Notes: generated from the letters alone by a model not told the origin. Counted from the stretch's first letter, positions 1 through 11,156 are shown. The stretch: DNA of 64,000 bases from Sialis fuliginosa (GCA_961205875.1 OY540812.1:3782001-3846000); one strand, 5' to 3'. Translations and numbers: made by a program.

Positions 1-75
1 AAAAACCTGTTTTATCGACTATCATTATAACATATCTCTGTATTACCACGCGGAAAAAGTCGCGGGTAACAGCTA
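1..75 (+). repeat. family A repeat, 3' end cut by window edge
   Basis: This matches the end of the family A consensus seen elsewhere in the window: 'cctgttttatcgactatca', then 'aaatctctgtattacc', 'cacgcg..aagtcgcgggtaacagc'. The 5' part lies outside the window. Confidence 0.8.
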
Positions 76-109
76 TTTTATTATAAAGTTATTAAAGTAA
101 ATATAATAT

Positions 110-450
110 ATGGTAGAGGGATGAAGATGACGCGGTCTCGCGGAGGGAGGCGTCGTTGATGCGGCCAGAGACGCCGCTCGGACTATGGCCGCTGCTGCCG
201 GCACACTTCTCCTCTCACCGCGCACCTGCTGACCGCCACCGCCCACCCCGTGTGTTGTTGTCATGACGACCGCATCGTCATTAAAGCATAGCTTTATCAT
301 AACTAGCCAGCCATCTTTGTGTCGCGCCCGCGTCTCCTCGCCGCCCCCGGCAGCCGCCCCCGCAAAGGGTTGCCGCTGCGGTGGAGGTGAATGGATTTTA
401 TCGGAACGGTTATGAAGGATTCCTTTATGCGCTCTCCCAGTGTGCAATCA
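110..450. other. GC-rich single-copy island
   Basis: GC content rises sharply above the flanking AT-rich DNA, with many CpG dinucleotides and GCCGC/GCTGC runs. The core around 270-300 has homeodomain-like TCATTAAAG and TTATCAT motifs. An open frame on the minus strand (73-447) is low-complexity Gly/Ala/Pro and looks like a by-product of GC content. It could be an enhancer or promoter island; the sequence alone does not decide. Confidence 0.35.
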
Positions 451-504
451 CAGTGAATATTGTCGTTTTGCAGCAACGTTTGGGACACGTCTGGTTGCGT
501 ATAC

Positions 505-1035
505 TTTGCTATTTATATTTCTGACCTAATAATGAAAAAACTAATATTGATGATCGAATTTGGTTTTATTGTTTTTCAAAATATTCTCCATGAAGATCAA
601 TACACCAATTTTCGAAGCACTTTTTCCACTCCGATTGAGGTAAGCCTTCTTATGAGCGTTTGTCAGATTATGAGGGATCCAACGCGAACAAATCTTTTTT
701 ACGGCCAAATTATCATGCAATATCTTATTAATGCTTGTCATACTAATGCCAATCTCACGGTATGCCACATGACGATCTTGCTTTATCAGTTCACGCACAG
801 CATCGATGTTTTCTGGCACAACAGATTTTGGACGACCTTCAACGATTGAATTCGTTGTACCAGTTTTTTACAGTGCTGTAGGATGGTGCTTTATCACAGT
901 ATAAAGAATTAAGTTCATCTTGTCTTGATAATCCACGTCGAAAGTTATGAAAAATAATCGCACGAGAATGTTCACGAGTTAATTCCCTTCTTTGCCCGAG
1001 ATGACTTTTTTCAAGTAACTGTAAACAACACAAAT
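505..1035 (-). mobile_element. mariner transposon, internally deleted remnant
   Basis: On the minus strand the first frame (1033-839) reads as the mariner N-terminal helix-turn-helix region, with REHSRAIIFHNFRRGL and DKAPSYSTVKNWYNEFNR. After a short deletion, GRPKSVVPENIDAV continues, then RHVAYREIGISMTSINKILH and KKICSRWIPHNLT. The sequence then jumps to the C-terminal end of the protein, PQSEWKKCFENW plus IDLHGEYFEKQ and a stop, in another frame. The whole DDE/D catalytic region (roughly residues 130-320 of a usual ~345) is missing, so it is non-autonomous and dead. The outer ends are approximate because I could not match a clear pair of terminal inverted repeats. Confidence 0.88.
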
Positions 1036-1061
1036 CGCGCTCAATTTACAAAATTTAAATC

Positions 1062-1325
1062 TTGACTCTAAGATGGTCATTAAAAAGTTCCACATCGTTA
1101 TCCTCAAAATATTTCTTCGCAATTCTAGCTCATTTTTTTGTGAAAGTATTGAGATTTTCGTCTATTATATTAACGATATCAGCACCTGTTATTTTATTTT
1201 CAATTCTTATTGAATTACCCACTCCATTTCGATTAAAACATCTTCAAACCATAACATAACCTCCACCATGTTTTACAATTGTATTATTTGAGGTTTTAAC
1301 GACTCGTCGGACTAAAAAGTTCAGA
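1062..1325 (-). mobile_element. Tc1-like transposase fragment
   Basis: Minus-strand translation from about 1310 down gives NNTIVKHGGGYVMVW, then CFNRNGVGNSIRIENK and ITGADIVNIIDENL, then ARIAKKYFEDNDVEL. This is the Tc1 signature block (VKHGGGSVMVWGCF...GVG...) around the second catalytic region, followed by a piece like the TAR..KKWFxxN segment. At least one stop interrupts it. No terminal repeats are visible. It abuts the mariner remnant, so two Tc1/mariner superfamily relics sit side by side. Confidence 0.78.
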
Positions 1326-1576
1326 TTGTATAGCAACTGTAAAGCATGGCCTCAACTTTGAGCTTTTAGAAAGAAAGAAAAAACAAAAGAGAAGAGTAAC
1401 CTGTGACAAAATTACCTACTCCTTCGAAGCTGAGATATCATCATACATTTTTCAACCGTTTTTATGCTTTATAATACCTATATTGGTCCATCAGCAACTT
1501 CCCATTCCATATTGAGTCCCTGTGCTCCCTAACACACGTATACTCTTACAAATATGGGTCGTTTTAAAATTTCTTG

Positions 1577-1850
1577 CAGATAAACCTAACCTAACTTGTC
1601 TCAGAAGATTTTTGTTAGTTACAGTCAAACTTAGATAATATTTTGGAATGATTACTTTGATACTGTTTTAAAGTAACATAGTGGTCAATAAAGGTAACAA
1701 AGTTGTCTTCTATATAAAGAAAAATGGAAAATTTTAAGTGGGGTTTATTTCTAAAACGGTGCTTTGTTTATTGATTCCAAAATATTATCTAAGTTTGAAT
1801 GTAACTAACAATAATCAATGTTTTTTCTTCTGGGACAAGTTTATCTACTA
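1577..1850. repeat. fold-back MITE with ~70-nt arms
   Basis: The left arm ('cagataaac', 'cttgtctcagaag', 'tttgttagttac', 'aaacttagataatattttgg') is matched in reverse complement on the right ('ccaaaatattatctaagttt', 'gtaactaacaa', 'cttctgggacaag', 'gtttatctac'). Some small indels separate the arms. There is no coding content. Confidence 0.75.
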
Positions 1851-2654
1851 CACATACTCCAAATTAAAAATCAACCACGAAGGAGCTGTCTGAAAAGGCG
1901 AAGCCAGCAGACAAAAATGGATGAAGAAAAAGAAGAAAGAATAATACCTATATCGGTTATTGTTTAGGTTTAATTACTAGGTACTAAATACGGTAATATT
2001 TACAACGAAATCTTAAGTACATGTAAAACTAATGCAGACATTATTTAGTTTGTTATTTAATCACATGTAATAAAAATGATCTTCAAAACAAGCCTATGTG
2101 ATGCGTAGATACATATCATGAAGCAATGTATATAAACATCAAAATTCAAATTATTGTTCTAGAACACAATGGAATGAATATTAAGCGTATCAAATAACAA
2201 CAGAGCGATATTATAATTAAATCCTTAGTGCTACATTTATATTTATCTTGTATAACAACAGTAACTACGCGAAATTGCTTCCAGGCTCTTAACTGTCTGT
2301 ACATAAAGACACATATTTCCATACGATCTTAAAAGAACATTAATAAGCTGTTTTAATTACAAAATTTAATCATCAAGTCGCGTATTTCTCCACTCTACCC
2401 CCCTCCCCTCTTCCCTATTTCACTCCACGCCCGTATCTCACCTACATAAATAAACAACAGGGGGAGTGAAAATAAGCAGACTGCAAATTTAAAATTAATT
2501 ACTGTATTTTGCTCGTAACTTTGCAAAAGTGTTTTAATATTCAAAGCGAATTAAATATGAATTAAGATATATTTAAGCGAATGGGTGCCGTGTGCGTGTC
2601 GCATAGGGGCTGCAAGCATTGGCGTCGAATTTATAAATGTTTTCGGGGTTACAC
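1851..2654. other. AT-rich DNA, no feature seen
   Basis: No open frame of note and no repeat shared with the rest of the window. A small C-rich patch at 2385-2440 is the only compositional change. Confidence 0.5.
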
Positions 2655-3303
2655 ATATACATATTAAAGTGTTTTTTTAAATTTATTTTTATTTTTATTT
2701 TTTCGGTCCCGCAGGCCTATGTTTTAGCTTTGGATCAAAAGTTAATTGTCCCAAAATTTCAGACTCGTAGATCAAACCTGTGGACGGCGCAAACCGAGTC
2801 TTTTTCCCATTTGATTAACAGAAAAATTACTTTTTTACTTATGCGTGAATATCTCGTTGAAAAATTTATTTATTTTAATTTCTTACCGTAGTATATAGAG
2901 AATTAAATTTCTTACAAAAAGATCCCAAGTGCTCAATTCATAGATCAAATATTTTTAAAGATACGTTCATTTAAACATTATCATAAAAAGTAAAATCCAA
3001 TTTTTATGATAATTTCTAAACAAACATTTATTAAAATTTATTGGATTTATGACTTGAGCACTTAATTCTTTACAAAATGTCCCCCTGAGAAATTTTCAAA
3101 AAAAATTGTTTTCATGCGTTAGTAAAAAAATAATTTTTCCCATGTTAATCAAATGGGAAAAAGACTCGGTTTGTGCCGTCCACAGGTTTGATCTATGAAT
3201 CTGAAATTTTGGGACAATTAACTTTTGATCCAAAGCTAAAATATAGGCTAACTGGACCGAAAAAAAAAATAAAAGAAATAAAAAAAAACCTTAATACATA
3301 TAT
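2655..3303. mobile_element. giant fold-back MITE (whole element palindromic)
   Basis: The left half (for example 'cggtcccgcaggcctatg' at 2704, 'ggatcaaaagttaattgtcc', 'gagtctttttcccatttgat') returns in reverse complement in the right half ('atcaaatgggaaaaagactc', 'ggacaattaacttttgatcc', 'ctaactggaccg'). Pairing continues to a central hairpin 'attatcataaaaa' / 'tttttatgataat' at 2978-3014. Each arm is therefore about 320 nt with almost no loop. Arms differ by indels, so it is older than the element at 33571. The open frame at 2637-2891 lies in the left arm and is not a gene. Confidence 0.85.
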
Positions 3304-4620
3304 TATACAATAAGTAAATAAATTCTAATTAGAATTTTTATAACTCTTACTAAAACTGTTTCTCCTAAATTACTTATATCATGTTATGGAAAGAAACAAT
3401 ATTTTCTTAATATAAGGATGTATGGCAAGTCTGAGTCAAAAATAATGTAAATCTAGATGCAATGAACGAACAAAATGAAATTATAAATTATTCACTTTAA
3501 ATGCTTGTAGGAAAGTCAAATTCGTTTATAGATTAACTTATTTCGAATTTTAATTGTAATTTCCCAAAAAATGAATATTTTTGATAATATGAAAATTTTT
3601 TGTTTTTATTCTGTCAGAAATAAATCATATTCATCCATCTGTCAGAAATAAAAAAGCCCAAGTATTTTATTATTATAAATTACTTCAGAAATTAAAATAT
3701 AATTATTAAATAACACTATCTAGAATAAACGTGGAAGATACAAATTCAACAAAAATAATAATATTAGAGTAGTTCATATGCTTAGGTATATATATGAAAA
3801 AATATGTATTAAAACAAATCATTACAATTCTCTCAATTTAGTTACTAAATATCAGGGGTAGCTCTTCACTGAGTAACCCAAAAAACCTATGTGTTTTTTT
3901 TATTATTATTTAAGGGTATATTTAAAGAAATATACTTTATTTTATAAAGCTTGCAAAGAAATTCAATCCATCTTCAGGCGGTTTGTACAATTAAAATTAT
4001 CCTACGGACGCTACAGACTGCTTTTACAAAAAGATTTCAACAATTTCTCAGTGAAATTAAATACCTGCCATTTTCTATAAAATAATTCAGTATATTTATT
4101 CACATATAGTTACTTAATCACAGTGCAATTTAATTCTGTTAGCTTACATTGAATATACAAATTTATACTTATAAATATTCATACACCATTAAACTTTAAA
4201 ACTACTGGTATTGTAATAATTTAAACAGAGCAATGTAAGAATATTATAATCTTGGATCTTAACGTAATGTTTGCAAGAACGCCTATGCGTACAAGAAAGA
4301 GCGGCAGTAAGAGTGTTTTCACCTTTATGGTGAAAATTACTTGAAAATTAGATTTTCAGATCTCAGTAGAATGAGACTATTTTAGACAGAGTGACGAAAA
4401 TGTTACCGGTTTTAATGAGTATGTTATTTTCATCACATAGCTTTGTTCAAGAAATAGTAATAGATATTATCTCTTCTACGTTTAGTAATATTAAAATTAT
4501 TACAGTCTTGTTGAAATTAATTCTTAATTTTAGTTTAAAATTATATAGTAAAATGCAACTAGATTAAAAATTGAAAGACACGTGTTCGAGCATTTATTTG
4601 AATGGTCATTATTAATTACT
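3304..4620. other. AT-rich DNA, no feature seen
   Basis: Very AT-rich with only short chance open frames. I see no repeat shared with the rest of the window and no RNA gene. Confidence 0.5.
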
Positions 4621-4624
4621 ATAA

Positions 4625-5140
4625 GGTACTAGCACTAGTAATGGCCACTATAACAGCAAGGTTTACTGTTTTTGTGATTGACGAACTTCTTTTTTGTAAT
4701 TTTCATGAAGTCATATTACTAATAAAACAAGTAACTCTTTATTTAATCTATTTAATTACCAAAGTCCGAAAATATAGTTTGTTTTTTAAATTATAGCCTT
4801 TTATTTTGTTTATGTTTTTTCTCCAATAATAATAAAGTAATAATAAAGTAAAACCAGTAATGAGCACGCAGTGATGGATACTTGCTAATAATTACAAAAT
4901 TATAAGTACTACGACACAAAAGATATAAAAGAAAGAATCGTCAAATTTGAAACAATGTAAAGCAGTTGCTATGATAATATATTAATTAATAAATAAATTA
5001 TTCTAATAATTAGTTTAAATGTCCACCATTTTGGCCGATTGTCATCAAATCACGCTGAAAGACAGTTAAATGTATATAGATTAATATTCAGAAATGTTAG
5101 TAATCAAATATTTCTAATTCAGTACATTAAATTAAAAAAT
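4625..5140 (+). mobile_element. family C MITE (TTAA-type), 3' truncated
   Basis: Begins with a diverged terminal repeat (ggtactagcac, after 'ataa' in place of TTAA). It follows the family C consensus: 'cttcttttttgtaatt', 'ctaataaaacaagta', 'accaaagtccg', 'aattatagccttttatttt', 'tttctccaat', 'gtaaaaccagtaatg', 'acaatgtaaagcag', 'gtttaaatgtccaccatttt'. The right terminal repeat is lost where a family J copy begins. Confidence 0.88.
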
Positions 5141-5437
5141 AGCCTCTCGAAAAATTAAAAGATAAGCTACAAAGGCAACTTTGATTTATCTTCTTTGTGG
5201 CATATCAATGTGAAAATTAACTTTAATTAATATCTGAGACATACAGAAAGTTATGTGCAAAGAATTAAAATTTAATTCACTTATTAGGCGATTCATATTT
5301 TCAGGTCGCTTTAACAAACCTTTAATCTTGATGTCAATTTTTATAATTCTCCTACAAACAAATTAGTTTTTTAGTTGCAAGCTTGTTTCACTTTTACGCC
5401 ATTTTTTTGGTGTTTCATATACCCCGCTCGACTCTAT
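5141..5437 (-). mobile_element. family J MITE, partial
   Basis: In reverse complement this matches the left part of the full-length J element at 60381-60948: terminal 'tagagtcgagcggggta', 'gtaaaagtgaaacaagcttg', 'gaattaaattttaattctt', 'gcacataactttctgta', 'aagaagataaatcaaagttg'. The other terminus is missing at the junction with family C. Confidence 0.85.
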
Positions 5438-5870
5438 ACGTTATTAATAATTAATTTGTTACAAAATTGATTTTATTAATAAATCTAATTTCATAAATAA
5501 ATCATTAAATATAATTGGGTTATGATTATATTATTTTATTAAAATCATATTGTTTCTTTATATACATATAAAACAAGATTTGTCTTGGCCAAAGACAGTT
5601 TTTTCCTGTGTTTGTTGAATTAAACTATTTTAACCATATACTTAGGTATAGATATAACAAATTAATTGTATGTTTTTTTCTACATTTAAATTATTATGTG
5701 GTTGTTAGTATTCTCATTAAACTGCATTGTAAATAACCATTTTCTGTCTTGAATATTATGAAAACAATAATTCACAATGATGGTAAAATGTATTATATCA
5801 AGTAAGATCACAGTGTGTGTATGTATACTTGAAAGTTGCCAGTGCTGCCACCAAACCAGCAAAGTTATAA
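5438..5870. other. AT-rich DNA, no feature seen
   Basis: Only overlapping chance open frames on both strands (5686-5998), with no recognisable product. Confidence 0.45.
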
Positions 5871-6120
5871 TTACAAAGGCGTCCGCAAACACATTTCCGC
5901 ATAAATCCATCCTTCTGCATTCATCCTTCCACTTTGACTTCATCCATTTTAAGTGTCTGCGTCTTCCATCATGGAAATTAATGTTCCCCAAAGTATAATT
6001 TGTGGAGGACTCTATTATATAACTACGCGCTACTGCCGCTGCGGCGGAGGGTGGGTTGCCAGGGCGGTGAAAGGGTGAGGGGCGGCTCGTCTCAATCTAC
6101 CTCATCATCTTCATTTCGCC
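5870..6120. other. GC-rich island with TATA-like motif
   Basis: A transition from AT-rich DNA into 'tgccgctgcggcggagg' and 'gggcggtgaaagggtgaggg'. A TATATAA motif lies at about 6018, just before the GC-rich core. It could be a core promoter reading rightward or an enhancer. No ATG with a supported exon follows. Confidence 0.3.
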
Positions 6121-6908
6121 CTTGTTTTAATATATAATTTCTCTGTTGTGTTGTTACTTGATGAACTTAACCCTTTTTTATTTTTGTTCCCCATTTTTTC
6201 GTAATTACGTTAGACGCTTTTTTAATTATGGTGATATTTTATTTATACAACATTAAATATTAATTGGTTTGTATATTTTTCGCAAATTGGAACACAATAG
6301 ATAATATTTTGCTGTGTTGCATTTATTTTACCCATTCTAATATACTGTATTTTGTATTTAAATATTACCTATCATCATCGCTCCAGGGTAATTCTTACTC
6401 CTTTCTTTAATCCCAGTTAGGTTGAGATGTAAATATTACGTAAAAGTAAGACCAAAGAAGCAAGAAAAATTATAGGAAATTCTAGTAATATTTATGTAAA
6501 TTTGACAGTCAAATACAAAATAGTTTTCTCAAAATATCTTCTAATCGTTTTATTAATAAAACTTTAACCTAATTATTTATTTCAATATACTTAAGTACTA
6601 ATGTGTAAATTGTATATAAATCTTCACTTTTTGTCTACATATACTGTGTACAATGTAACTTTTTATTGGGATCATAATTTTATATAATTTTTTTGTATTA
6701 CTTGAAATATAAACATCTAAGCCAATTTTGACTGGGGGTTTCATTATTCGAAAGCCCGAGAATCTAGAATTAGTTCAGGCTTGTTATTAAACTAACAATT
6801 TATAGGTATTAAATAATGAGGTTAGACACATATTAAGAAAAACCTTCCTTTTTTTAATAAATATGTATAAAAATGACATTGACAGAGTGATATTGGTAAC
6901 TACCTTTT
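6121..6908. other. AT-rich DNA, no feature seen
   Basis: No repeat shared with the window and no open frame of note. Confidence 0.45.
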
Positions 6909-7230
6909 TAACCGACTTCAAAAACGGAGGAGGTTTTCAGTTCGATAATATATATTTTTATGTATGTTCGGGCATAATTCTGACAAATATTTTGTTTTTT
7001 TTTAAGACTATACTTCCGAGGTGGTCCTATATTAATTTTATTTGAACCAAGATACACCACTCAAAAGGGAAAAATAAAAATAAAAAAAACGACCTCAAAA
7101 ATATATACCTACCTTTATAATAATTAAATTTAACAGTTTTTGAGGTCGTTTTCAAGCTAATAAATAACTTTTAAAGAAAGAAAAAAGAAAACTGATAAAT
7201 TTAATTATTAGGTGTTTTTAGGGTGTTTTT
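6909..7230 (+). repeat. family K repeat, single unit
   Basis: Starts 'aaccgacttcaaaaacggag', followed by 'gttcgggcataattctgac', 'tatacttccgaggtggtcc', and an inner inverted pair 'taattaaatttaacag' (about 7117) and 'aaatttaattattagg' (about 7195). The same order is seen at 62606-63578, where the middle part is amplified five times. The 'ccgacttcaaaaa' family is widespread in insect non-coding DNA as far as I know. Confidence 0.8.
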
Positions 7231-7234
7231 GTTT

Positions 7235-7708
7235 TTAAGTTTTGCTTCCTCGCAATATCGAAGATACGAGAAGCTTTGTGATCGTTTCAAATTGTGACAA
7301 AAAAAATGTTCTCCGATTTCAAAATTTTAAATTGATCTTTCCGTTTCACGTCAAGACAAACACTTTTCGTTCCGTATCTGTCCGTCTGTCCGTCCGTGTG
7401 TGTGTTCGTCTGTCCCCTGAATTCGTGTTTTGTTTTTCTAAAATTAATATTTCTTGACGTTTTAAATGTCTTTTTGGCGTTTTAAATGTCATTTTGACGC
7501 TTGCATAAATTTAGATTTAGATTGAAATTGTTAAAAAATTAAAATTATACGAAAAAATAATCAGGTGCGTTTTAAAAAAAATTTTGAACTAATATTTTTT
7601 AGTAAAATTGTATAAAAATTGAAATGATTAACCAATTCTAAGCAATTTATCTAAGCACCTTTGGCGAATTTTGCACGAGGAAGCACTGTGCATTTACTTG
7701 GCAGATAT
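7235..7708 (+). repeat. family B repeat, near complete
   Basis: Shares with 38462-38878, in order: 'ctcgcaatatcgaagatac', 'gatttcaaaattttaaattg', 'tttcgttcc..ctgtccgtctgtc', 'gaactaatattttttagtaa' and 'gcacgaggaagcactgt'. No protein is encoded. Superfamily not recognised. Confidence 0.8.
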
Positions 7709-8690
7709 ATTTTATTAGAGTATTCAATCACGCAGGCAAAGCTGCTAGGATTCTACATAGTATTCGTTACAAATAACATTAAATATAAACTTTTGAATTT
7801 CTCATAAAAATCTTCCACATCGATTAAAAATTGTATAATTAAAACAATAATTTAAAAATGATATGATACAAATTAGAAATACTGTTGAGCAAGAGTGCTG
7901 TGACACCGAGGCCTCTCGATCCCTCACACCCCGCATTGTTCTTGTATTGTTCTCGCCGCTTCGGTGACTCTAATATGCTGCTTAATTGTAGCGAAATGAG
8001 AAATACGTCTCCAAGTTATAATTGGATGTGCGTCACGCGACCCCGCGTTTCCGAGAATCTTAAAGATGCCAGAATTTGTAATAATCTCCTGTTAAATATG
8101 TAGTAGCACAGCGATGCTCGGATTGGTAACTAAATGGGATTATTGTTATGTATAAAGTACAAACATGGAGTGTTTGTTATAACCCTTTGCTGATGATGTT
8201 CAGGGTATGTATGTGTAGTGCAGAAATGACACGAAGTTTGAAGCAGGTATTCGAAATTTCTATTCCCCTTTCACGTAGCACATATAAACATTTTCTGTAT
8301 GCGGAAAAATTGTATAACAAAAATTACTGGTGTCAGTTTAGGTAATTGTGGGATAGATTAATATTATCGGAAAAATTATAATTTGTATTGAAATTTTCAT
8401 AATTTTTACAACGTAACATAGAAAATGTTCTAATATATAAATTACTTCATTCTTTCCTCGGGTGATAATGCAGCATAGTAATTTTTATAGAAAAAAATAA
8501 CACAAAATTACAACTAGTTTTGTTTCAGAAAAAAAATTACAAATCATAGATCTTTTTTTTTTTAAATCGAAATCCTATATTAATTGCGATATACGACAAC
8601 TTAAAAAACGATTTTTTAATAAGATCAAGATAATTATGGAAAAATTCAGATAATGATACGCATACCAGGAAAAGAAATTAAAATATTACT
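7709..8690. other. mostly AT-rich; small GC-richer island at 7885-8060
   Basis: The island contains 'gacaccgaggcctctcgatc', 'ctcgccgcttcggtgactc' and 'gtcacgcgaccccgcg'. Two short open frames (7885-8103, 8148-8345) are not recognisable. The rest is plain AT-rich DNA. Confidence 0.3.
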
Positions 8691-9118
8691 TTTTCAGATT
8701 AAAAAGTATAGAAAATACTAGCCAGACCCAACCTACAAACCAAATTTCATTAATATTGGTCCAATTATTCATGTTATACATGTGACAAGAATTCAAAGGA
8801 CAGGTAGACAGACAGACACAGAACGAAAAGAGTTTGTCTTAACCTAAAAAGGAAAGATCATATGAAAATATTGAAATCGGAAAATTGTGAAAATACTTTT
8901 TCAGATTAAAACGTACAAAAAATATTAACTAGACTAGATTTGATTAATATCGGTTCAATGGTCCATGAGTTATACCTATGATAAGGATTCAAGGGACAAG
9001 CAGACAGACAGACACCTGAAATGAAAGATTAAGTGAAAATATTGAAATTGGAGAACAAAATTTGTTCAACTTTTAGAAATTATCCCAAAGCTTCCCCTAT
9101 CCTTCGGATATGACAAGA
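8691..9118 (-). repeat. two tandem partial family B copies
   Basis: Each unit starts with 'actttttcagattaaaa' (8690 and 8893), then 'ttcattaatattggt' or 'gattaatatcggttcaatgg', 'gacagacagacac', 'gaaagat..gaaaatattgaaat'. The second unit extends to 'atccttcggatatgacaag'. Orientation is opposite to the copy at 7235. Confidence 0.7.
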
Positions 9119-9480
9119 AGTAAGTACCTATTTTATATGCCACTAATAAAAACATTCCTTAACGTGAATTGAAAAAAATCGGATAAAAACCTTACGAGAT
9201 TAGAAAGGCTGGTTAAGTCAGGAATTTTTTCCAGATATTTGAAATAAACCTGTAATAATTCATCAAAATGCGAAGATAAATAATTCATGAGCCGATCAAC
9301 AGTGAAGTTTTAGATCTATTTATAAAATTACTATTTAACTTTTCATCGAGAGAAATAAAAAAAAGCACTCCAACAGAACATATCCTCAAAAAAGGAAAAT
9401 AAAAAATAAAATAAAATCCACCTTTACGAATGAAATCAAAAAAAGAAAGATTGTCAGTAAAACAATAACAGTCTTATCTC
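9119..9480. other. AT-rich DNA, no feature seen
   Basis: Nothing beyond A-rich stretches. It ends at the GC-richer island beginning near 9481. Confidence 0.45.
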
Positions 9481-9800
9481 ACACACGCCATCTTCAGTGT
9501 GCCGGACATCAAAATGGCTGCCATCAAATCACACCCCCTTCACCCTCCCTACGAGAGCGCGAGACGAGAAAAAAAACGATCCAATATGTATTCCAGAGAT
9601 GTCACCTACATCAGCACATAAAAATAAAATAGATGGCGACCCATCTTATATTCTATGGGCAATAATTCTTGTCGACCGCTTCGCCCATTGGCTCGCCGCC
9701 ACCCTCTACCACCCCCGGACTACACAGACCGACGGACGTGCTGGTCAGCCTTGCGCTCCCCGTACGTGTGTGTGTCAGTGTGTGGGTATGTGTATATAGG
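9481..9800. promoter_or_regulatory. PRE-like island: GCCAT and GAGAG motifs
   Basis: GCCAT occurs at 9487-9491 and 9520-9524, and its complement ATGGC at 9514-9518 and 9633-9637. GAGAG lies at 9553-9557 inside 'acgagagcgcgagacgag'. GCCAT is the core bound by Pho/YY1 and GAGAG the core of GAGA factor; clusters of both mark Polycomb response elements in Drosophila. The stretch ends in 'ccgccaccctctaccacccc'. Function is inferred from motifs only. Confidence 0.3.
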
Positions 9801-9962
9801 CAACGAAAATGTGTTATCTTTTTGTGGAGATTATGGGATAAGATGTGTTTTAGAATTTGTTTTATTTTTCAGTTCAGTTTTTTTTTATGTCGATATAGTA
9901 GGTATCTATATATTTATTTAACTTTGAAAGGAAGGATTTTAAGAATATGCATCTATACATAT

Positions 9963-10451
9963 GAGGTTAGTATCAAAACGCAATATCTGCACAAAGTTTC
10001 ATTTTTCACGTAAAGGTGGAATCAGATGCATCTTTGCAGCCTCTTTTTCGTTGATAAATAATTATGGGTTAACATGCAATGCGTTCCATAGTTAAGCTAT
10101 GTACTTTACGTGTTAATTTTGTTTCAAAACGCAATATCTGTGCAAAATAAATATATTAAAAATTACATATTTTACTAAATTCACGTTTAAAAAAATGTAA
10201 TTATTTGTTTATTTTGTAAATATGTTATTTTAATCAAAAGAATAATCTTGTATATAAATCATACTCTTTGATAATCAAAATTGGGTTCAAAATGCAACAT
10301 GTACCTTCTTTTGGTTCAAAAAGCGAAACTTTATAAAAAAATGTCCAATTATTTTTTTTCTATTTTTTTCCGCTTATCTTACCAGTTATCAGTTTTCACC
10401 ATTTTCTCAACATTTTGTCTTATGTCAGATATTGCGTTTTGATACTAACCT
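9963..10451. mobile_element. MITE with 25-bp perfect terminal inverted repeats
   Basis: The first 25 bp (9964-9988, beginning 'ggttagtatcaaaacgcaat') match 10426-10450 exactly in reverse complement. The core of the same motif, 'caaaacgcaatatctg', also occurs inside the element at about 10124 in direct orientation. The internal sequence is AT-rich and non-coding. The target duplication is unclear. Confidence 0.88.
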
Positions 10452-10459
10452 CCTCATAC

Positions 10460-10640
10460 ATATATTATAAAACGCAACATCTGTCTGTCCGTTAGTGCGC
10501 TTTTAACTCGAAAACCACTTATCCGATTAACGTATTTTTTTTTTATTCAAAGATATGTTCTCTGGTTAGGTTATAGGATATATTTTGTTACGTTAGGTAA
10601 TATAAGGAATAAGCAGTGACGATAATAGTAAATCAAGTCG
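10460..10640 (+). repeat. diverged family A-like fragment
   Basis: 'atattataaaacgcaacatc' with 'tgtctgtccgttagtgcgc', 'aactcgaaaaccacttatcc', 'gttctctggttaggttatagg' follows the layout of the family A head, but diverged. Confidence 0.45.
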
Positions 10641-10970
10641 GAAAAAAGTTTGTTCTTTTAATAAGGAATAAAAAGATCTAAAATAATTCAAAACAATAAT
10701 TCCATAGTCCACGCAAGCATAGTTGATATTTAATGTAATAAATAAAAGGGAGTTTAATATGAATATAACAGAATTACTATTTCAAGGTAGTTAAACAATA
10801 GGCATGATGCCTAATTTTTAAAAACTATTTTATGATGATCTTACTTGATTCTTATTTCCAAAAAAATGCTTATTTCTGCAGAAAATAAAGGTTTAATTAC
10901 AAAAATTGACCCTTTTAAAACTAATTTTGAATTTGACGCCAAAACGCTTGTAGGTGTCATGGCGCATTTT
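10641..10970. other. AT-rich DNA, no feature seen
   Basis: No feature apart from 'tgacgccaaaacgcttg' just before the inverted repeat at 10971. Confidence 0.4.
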
Positions 10971-11156
10971 TGACGTCACGGCTATGTAAACACTCCTTGT
11001 CAACTATAAGAAATTCTTGTTCCATCGCTAATGTTTCTCGGTTTTACTTTTGGTAACATAAAAATGAGCAAATTGATAATTTAAAATCACAAAATAAATT
11101 ATAAACAGTGCAGATATAAATGAAACAAAAATGAAGTTTACATAGCCGTGACGTCA
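10971..11156. repeat. short element bounded by 21-bp perfect inverted repeats containing TGACGTCA
   Basis: 10971-10991 (beginning 'tgacgtcacggctatgtaaa') is exactly repeated in reverse complement at 11136-11156. TGACGTCA is the palindromic CRE/bZIP site, so each end carries one. The interior is AT-rich and non-coding. It is most likely a MITE, though the paired CREB-type sites could bind factors. Confidence 0.75.

Noticed and set aside
73-447. 124-codon minus-strand frame
   Set aside because: Gly/Ala/Pro/His low complexity from a CpG-rich island; no domain, and the 3' end runs into AT-rich DNA.
2637-2891. 84-codon frame
   Set aside because: It lies in the left arm of a palindromic MITE.
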